The notes under the pieces were generated by a model. The model made no database searches. It was not told the origin of the DNA and saw only the letters and a program-made list of their open reading frames with translations. This document shows, one piece after another, positions 59,320 through 64,000 of a stretch of 64,000 bases of DNA. The stretch's first letter is position 1, and each line of letters begins with the position of its first letter. The stretch spans positions 2,914,001-2,978,000 of the forward strand of contig CP034120.1 in the NCBI GenBank assembly GCA_003856375.1, given 5' to 3'. The position numbers were made by a program, and so were the translations under genes. The DNA comes from Glaciecola amylolytica (GTDB lineage Bacteria; Bacteroidota; Bacteroidia; Flavobacteriales_D; Crocinitomicaceae).

Positions 59320-60624
59320 ATGAGATTCATTTTTTTAATAGCAATCCTTTTTTCGACACAACTTTTTGGACAAATTGATATATCAATTAATTTAGCAAAA
59401 TACATGCAGGCACAAGTCGACGTAAATGATTTCAGCGGAACAGTACTCGTTACAAAAAACGATTCGGTTTTATTGAAGCAATCATACGGTTTCGCCGATT
59501 ATGAATGGAATGTCAGAAACACAATTGATACTAAATTTCAATTGGCTTCAGTAAGTAAACAATTTACAGCCGCTGCTATCCTTCTATTGGCAGAAAGAGG
59601 GAAATTGTCACTTAATGACAATCTAAGTAAATTCTTTCCTGATTATCCAAAAGCAGACAGTGTCACTATTCATATGTTATTATCTCATTCTTCAGGACTT
59701 GCTTTAGGCTTTAAAGAACTTGCATTAACGACTATCAGCAGTGATTCTGCCTATTCTGAAATTAAAAAAATACCTTATGAATTTTCGCCGGGAACGAAAA
59801 GTGAATATAGCAATATCGGCTATTACTTATTAGGTAAAATCATAGAAAAGGTTTCAGGTGAAACGTACGCAACTTTCTTAAGAAAAAATATATTTGAAAA
59901 AGCAGGAATGAAGAATACCGGTGTCAGCAATCATGATTCGATCATTTCAAAAAAAGCAAAAGCTTATTGTCGAACAGAAAAAGGATTTGTCCACAATCCC
60001 TATATCAATTGGGGATTTAACATCGGTCACGACGGGGTTTATTCTACCATTGAAGATTTAGCTCTATGGGATCAGGCACTTTATGGAACAACTATTCTGT
60101 CCACAGAAATGAAGAACCGAATGTTCACTTCTTACAACTCTGAAAATTTCGGGTATGGATTTGTTATAAATCCATTTTACAATCAGGGGCATCAGCTGAT
60201 TGCGCATGATGGTGGCTTTTTTGGTACAATGACTTCTTTTAACCGGTTTACGGACGACAAGCTTTTTATAACTGTTTTGTCTAATAACGAATCTGCTTCC
60301 TACATCATTGCTTACGGTCTTTCTGCAATTGTTTTTCAAAAAGACGTTGAACTTCCATATAAACACATTCAAATTAAAACAGATTCCAGGATCTATCATA
60401 AATACGCGGGGAAATATGGGGAAATTGAAATACTGACCCGTGACGGAAAACTATACTATAATGATTTGGAAACAGAACTTTTATCCGAATCCGAAACGAA
60501 ATTTTTCAGAGCAAACAACAACGATAGAACCGTAGAATTCATTCAGGACAAATCGGGCGTCTGCCATTCGATCATTCTGACAAAAGGTGGAGTGAAAGAA
60601 ATAATTCCGAGAAATATTCCGTAA
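59320..60624 (+). CDS. Secreted serine hydrolase, class C beta-lactamase-like
   Basis: 434 residues. The signal peptide ends FGQ (about 18). SxxK is S77-K80 (LASVSKQF), YSN is at 163-165 (SEYSNIGYYLLG), and AHDGGFFG takes the place of KTG. A C-terminal beta-rich lobe (YHKYAGKYGEIEILTRDGKLYYND) follows the hydrolase domain. It is shorter than, and only distantly similar to, the protein at 18695. A penicillin-binding-like peptidase or esterase is more likely than an antibiotic hydrolase. Confidence 0.83.
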   Translation: MRFIFLIAILFSTQLFGQIDISINLAKYMQAQVDVNDFSGTVLVTKNDSVLLKQSYGFADYEWNVRNTIDTKFQLASVSKQFTAAAILLLAERGKLSLNDNLSKFFPDYPKADSVTIHMLLSHSSGLALGFKELALTTISSDSAYSEIKKIPYEFSPGTKSEYSNIGYYLLGKIIEKVSGETYATFLRKNIFEKAGMKNTGVSNHDSIISKKAKAYCRTEKGFVHNPYINWGFNIGHDGVYSTIEDLALWDQALYGTTILSTEMKNRMFTSYNSENFGYGFVINPFYNQGHQLIAHDGGFFGTMTSFNRFTDDKLFITVLSNNESASYIIAYGLSAIVFQKDVELPYKHIQIKTDSRIYHKYAGKYGEIEILTRDGKLYYNDLETELLSESETKFFRANNNDRTVEFIQDKSGVCHSIILTKGGVKEIIPRNIP

Positions 60625-60730
60625 CAAACCTCTCGCCCGAAAAGAGGTTGAATCAGTTTAAAATCCATTGATAGATAAACTACTTTAACACCGTATTCTC
60701 AAACAATTTGTAAAAACAGCTTTGTTTTAA

Positions 60731-60765
60731 CAAAAGAGCGCGATGTAACCAGATAGCGCTTTTTG
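60731..60765 (+). terminator. Terminator of the second serine hydrolase
   Basis: CAAAAGAGCGC (60731-60741) and GCGCTTTTTG (60756-60765) pair with one bulge; the T run follows. About 107 bp behind the stop. Confidence 0.65.
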
Positions 60766-60916
60766 TATTTTAATTCGTTTTCAAAGCTGTTTCATGCAAA
60801 AAGAATGGGCTTTGATTTTCTTCAAAAGATTACTGAAAATCAATAGAAAAAATTAAATTTACGACCGAAATCTACTTACACAGTAATAGACCTAAACTTA
60901 AATTAGTTAATTGATT

Positions 60917-63900
60917 ATGAAAAAATTATTAATCCTAGCTATCTTTTCTCCGCTTACTTTTTTTGCACAAAAAAACATTTCCCGGGTAGTGGCAAGAGAT
61001 GTTATTAATCGTGGAATTGAATTACACGACGATAAGAAATATGCCGAAGCGATTGAAGAGTATGAGAAAATCAACATCAACGACACGGCTTACGCGCTTG
61101 CTCAGTATGAAATAGCGCTAAGTAACATGGAGCTTGAGAACTACAATGAAGCAACTCAAATTCTGAATGACCTGTTGGATTATAAAATCCGTTTCAATTT
61201 CAAGCAAAAAGTGTATCTGACGCTTGGAAATTGCTACGATATGAACAAAAAACCGGAAGAAGCGATCCGCATTTATACGGAAGGTCTCAAGATTTATCCG
61301 TATCAGCACAATTTATTGTACAACCGCGGAATCACTTACGCCAACCAAAAGAAATACAAAGAGGCAATCAGTGACTACATGCAGGCTGTTCAAAGCAATG
61401 TGTATCACGGAAACAGTCACCTGGCTCTTGGTTTATTGGCTGCAAATGAAGGATTGTATGATCAGGCGTTGATGTCATTACTCACATTTGCATGGTTGAA
61501 TCCGGACGATTCGAGAACACCTGGAATTACCGGAATCATCGAACGCATTTCAAACGGATCGTTCGAAAAAGAGCCTAAGAATATCAAAGAGTTGTTCGGA
61601 CCGGATAATTACGAAGACTACAACCTCCTTTTCGAGAATAAAATTGCGCTTCAGGATAACTACAAGGCGAAATTCTCTGTTCCTACGGCTTATGCAAAAC
61701 AGCTTCATTTGTTTTTGAAAAACAACAGCTACGATAAATCAAATATGGATTTCTGGAATCAGCACTATATGCCGTTCTTCGAGAAAATCTGGAAAGCAAA
61801 AATGATCGATCAGTTCTGCATGGTTCCTTTGGTTTCTTTCGACAGTGGAGATATCCAGGCTGCAATCAAATCGCGAATTCCTAAAATCAAGGCTTTTTAT
61901 GACTGGTCAAAAACAGCTTACAAGGAAGCAACTTCTGATCAATTCATGGAATTCGAAGGAACAAAACAATGGGTTTCTGTTGATTACAAATCCAGTCATT
62001 TGGAAGGAATCGGGAAACAAAACGATAAAAAACAACCCATCGGAAATTACTTCATTTACCACAGAAACGGTTTGTTGAAAATGCGTACTCAATTCGGTGA
62101 AAATGAAAAACCGATCGGTACCTGGGAAGTATACAATGATTTTGACGGAAACATTACCCGACGAATTGAATTCACTTCCAATCCGGATGAAAAAATTCAA
62201 TACTCCTACTATTTCAGTGGCGAACCTTATCTGAAATACAAAATGATCAAGGAGTTGGAACAGGATACTGTGACTTACTTCTACCGAAACGGAACGATCA
62301 AAGAGATTTATTTCGTAAAAGACAGTAAAAAGAATGGTTTGTATAAATCATATTATGCAAATGGCCAATTGTCGGTGGAAATGACCTACAAAATGGGAAT
62401 CGGTGAAGGAAGCTATACTTCCTATAATTCAAACGGTGTGAAAGACGATGAATTCCAGCTGGTAAATGACAACATTCACGGAGTTCGCAAAACATATCAT
62501 GCAAACGGGCAGCTTGCTTCTCAATACAACTACGTGAACGGGAAATACGACGGTGAGTATACCGCTTATTTCTACGATGGAAAAGTAGAGAAAAAAGGAA
62601 CTTACAAAAACGGAAACGAAGTTGGTAAGTTTGAAGAATTCTATTCCAACGGAACCATGTCGGGTTCGATGCTTTTGGATGAATCCGGAAAACAAAACGG
62701 TGTCAGCATTCAGTACGACCTGGATGGAAAGAAATACGAAGAGATGGAATTTTCCAAAGGAGAATTAAAGTCAATCACTTATTACGACAAAGCCGGAACA
62801 GCGAAAATTCTTGCTGCGAAAAAAGGAAAGAAAATCGATTACATCCGCTCCTACCCTGATGGAAAAAAATCCGTTGAAGGACAAATCGTAGACGATGAAA
62901 GAGTTGGTGAATGGAAGTACTACGACAAATACGGAAACCTTACCACACTTGAAAAATACAAGGATGGAAAACTGACTGATACCCTGAAAGAATTCTATTC
63001 CAACGGACAATTGGAAAGCTTCAGCATCGTAAACAACGGAAAAAGAGACGGATTGTTCCAAACATTCAACATCTTCGGAGATTTGGTTTCAGAAGGTTAT
63101 TACACGGAGGGCGATTATGACAACCAATGGATCGGATATTATTCAGACGGAAGTTTCAGCTACAAGAATTTCTACGTTCAGGGAACAAAACAAGGTTACC
63201 AGATTTCATATGACGTAGAAGGAAAACTGGACGGAATGGATGAATACGATAAAGGCCGTATTATTGCTCACACACAATTCGACACAACGGAAAACATTCT
63301 GAGCCAAATGGGGGAATACAACGGTGAAATTCAGTTGAAAGATCCTACAAATACCTACGTTAAGTTTATCGGACACTACAAGAATGGTTCTGCAGACGGA
63401 AGTTTCAAGTGGTTTACGATCAACAATGTTTTAACCTGCGAAGGAAGCTACAAAAACGGCGATCGTGACGGAATCTGGAAATGGTACAACGAAGACGGAA
63501 AATTGATCCGTGAATCAAAATATGTCAACGCAAACATGGACGGAATCGATAAGAACTACCACGATAACGGAACTCTTGAATCGGAAATCACCTATGTGAA
63601 CGGAGATCGTCAGGGGAAATTTACCTATTACAGCGAAACCGGAAAAGTGGTGATCAGCGGGGAAAACCTGGATGACAAAAGACACGGAGAAGTGAAATAC
63701 TTTGATGTGAACGGTTCTTTGATGATGATTCGTTATTACAACTACGGGATTTTCACTTCCTACTCCTACCTGAATGCAGAAGGTAAAACGGTAAAACCGG
63801 TAGAATTGGTCGGTAACGAAATGAAAGTTGCGTGTTATTACAAAACCGGAAAGAAATCCATGGAACATACCCGTAAAAACGGTTTGATCGAAGGACATTA

Positions 63901-64000
63901 CACGACGTATCACGAAAACGGGAAAACATGGGAAGACGAAAACTACTTACATGGTGAACAACATGGAAAATCATTGGAGTATAACGAACTTGGTAAGAAG
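60917..64000 (+). CDS. Large secreted TPR plus MORN-repeat protein (C-terminus beyond window)
   Basis: 1028 residues are visible in one open frame to the window edge. The signal peptide is MKKLLILAIFSPLTFFAQ. TPR-like helices follow (about 25-200: GIELHDDKKYAEAIEEYEKI, ALAQYEIALSNMELENYNEA, LTLGNCYDMNKKPEEAIRIYTEG, NRGITYANQKKYKEAISDY). A linker leads to a long run of MORN/YwqK-type units from about residue 365 on: YANGQLSVEMTYKMG, YHANGQLASQYNYVNGKYDG, FYSNGTMSGS, FYSNGQLESFS, YKNGDRDGIWKWYNEDGK, YHDNGTLESEITYVNG. A secreted repeat scaffold is likely; the partner or substrate is not apparent. The preceding 290 bp hold only a terminator and a near-consensus TAAATTTA box. Confidence 0.8.
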   Translation, partial: MKKLLILAIFSPLTFFAQKNISRVVARDVINRGIELHDDKKYAEAIEEYEKININDTAYALAQYEIALSNMELENYNEATQILNDLLDYKIRFNFKQKVYLTLGNCYDMNKKPEEAIRIYTEGLKIYPYQHNLLYNRGITYANQKKYKEAISDYMQAVQSNVYHGNSHLALGLLAANEGLYDQALMSLLTFAWLNPDDSRTPGITGIIERISNGSFEKEPKNIKELFGPDNYEDYNLLFENKIALQDNYKAKFSVPTAYAKQLHLFLKNNSYDKSNMDFWNQHYMPFFEKIWKAKMIDQFCMVPLVSFDSGDIQAAIKSRIPKIKAFYDWSKTAYKEATSDQFMEFEGTKQWVSVDYKSSHLEGIGKQNDKKQPIGNYFIYHRNGLLKMRTQFGENEKPIGTWEVYNDFDGNITRRIEFTSNPDEKIQYSYYFSGEPYLKYKMIKELEQDTVTYFYRNGTIKEIYFVKDSKKNGLYKSYYANGQLSVEMTYKMGIGEGSYTSYNSNGVKDDEFQLVNDNIHGVRKTYHANGQLASQYNYVNGKYDGEYTAYFYDGKVEKKGTYKNGNEVGKFEEFYSNGTMSGSMLLDESGKQNGVSIQYDLDGKKYEEMEFSKGELKSITYYDKAGTAKILAAKKGKKIDYIRSYPDGKKSVEGQIVDDERVGEWKYYDKYGNLTTLEKYKDGKLTDTLKEFYSNGQLESFSIVNNGKRDGLFQTFNIFGDLVSEGYYTEGDYDNQWIGYYSDGSFSYKNFYVQGTKQGYQISYDVEGKLDGMDEYDKGRIIAHTQFDTTENILSQMGEYNGEIQLKDPTNTYVKFIGHYKNGSADGSFKWFTINNVLTCEGSYKNGDRDGIWKWYNEDGKLIRESKYVNANMDGIDKNYHDNGTLESEITYVNGDRQGKFTYYSETGKVVISGENLDDKRHGEVKYFDVNGSLMMIRYYNYGIFTSYSYLNAEGKTVKPVELVGNEMKVACYYKTGKKSMEHTRKNGLIEGHYTTYHENGKTWEDENYLHGEQHGKSLEYNELGKK

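Overview
The window is chromosomal DNA from a member of the Bacteroidota, most likely of the order Flavobacteriales. This rests on type IX secretion (T9SS) genes (porX, porV, porU, a PorP/SprF protein, gldJ), T9SS C-terminal sorting domains on two secreted proteins, a PCMD lipoprotein, a TonB of the Bacteroidetes FEHRNKKYGAYQ type, and promoter-like TAnnTTTG boxes. A placement near Fluviicola/Crocinitomicaceae is only an impression. Several start codons were moved downstream so that signal peptides or promoter boxes make sense.

Layout. 0-4 kb: alanine dehydrogenase (cut by the window edge), tsaE and porX on the minus strand, divergent from an HD phosphohydrolase. 4-9 kb: secreted and lipoprotein orphans, an esterase, and a T9SS-exported nuclease/phosphatase. 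9.4-12.1 kb: an AT-rich accessory pair, a P-loop ATPase of the Sll1717/FunZ-like type and a PD-(D/E)XK nuclease whose start codon lies in a perfect 13-bp inverted repeat. 12.2-24.5 kb: a plus-strand run of small enzymes (MDR oxidoreductase, uracil-DNA-glycosylase-like protein, two acyltransferases, a serine hydrolase, a VOC protein, DUF4180 and DUF3050 proteins), orphan envelope proteins and a PCMD lipoprotein/outer-membrane barrel pair. 24.6-33 kb: a T9SS cargo protein, then a tripartite RND efflux operon with its TetR regulator; one palindromic operator lies in front of both tetR and the efflux operon. 33-36 kb: bioB-bioF.

36-47 kb: ispF-porV, porU, a porP/sprF homologue, gldJ and murF. This is the sortase/shuttle/motility-lipoprotein neighbourhood of gliding flavobacteria, without gldKLMN. 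47-56.4 kb: housekeeping genes: acyl-CoA dehydrogenase, anmK, glutamate dehydrogenase with nhaA, and exbB-exbD-tonB-tonB-folC.

56.4-60.6 kb: tRNA-Val(UAC) is followed by a small GIY-YIG nuclease gene whose last codons run into a second, defective tRNA-Val-like copy. Beyond it lie a 2'-deoxyribosyltransferase/TIR-like protein, a MORN-like secreted protein and a serine hydrolase. A 63-bp diverged intergenic repeat brackets this accessory stretch. 60.9 kb to the end: a very large TPR plus MORN-repeat secreted protein that runs off the window.

The best candidates for something not fully described are the GIY-YIG/tRNA duplication, the ATPase-nuclease pair with its start-codon palindrome, and the stand-alone deoxyribosyltransferase/TIR-like protein beside the tRNA.
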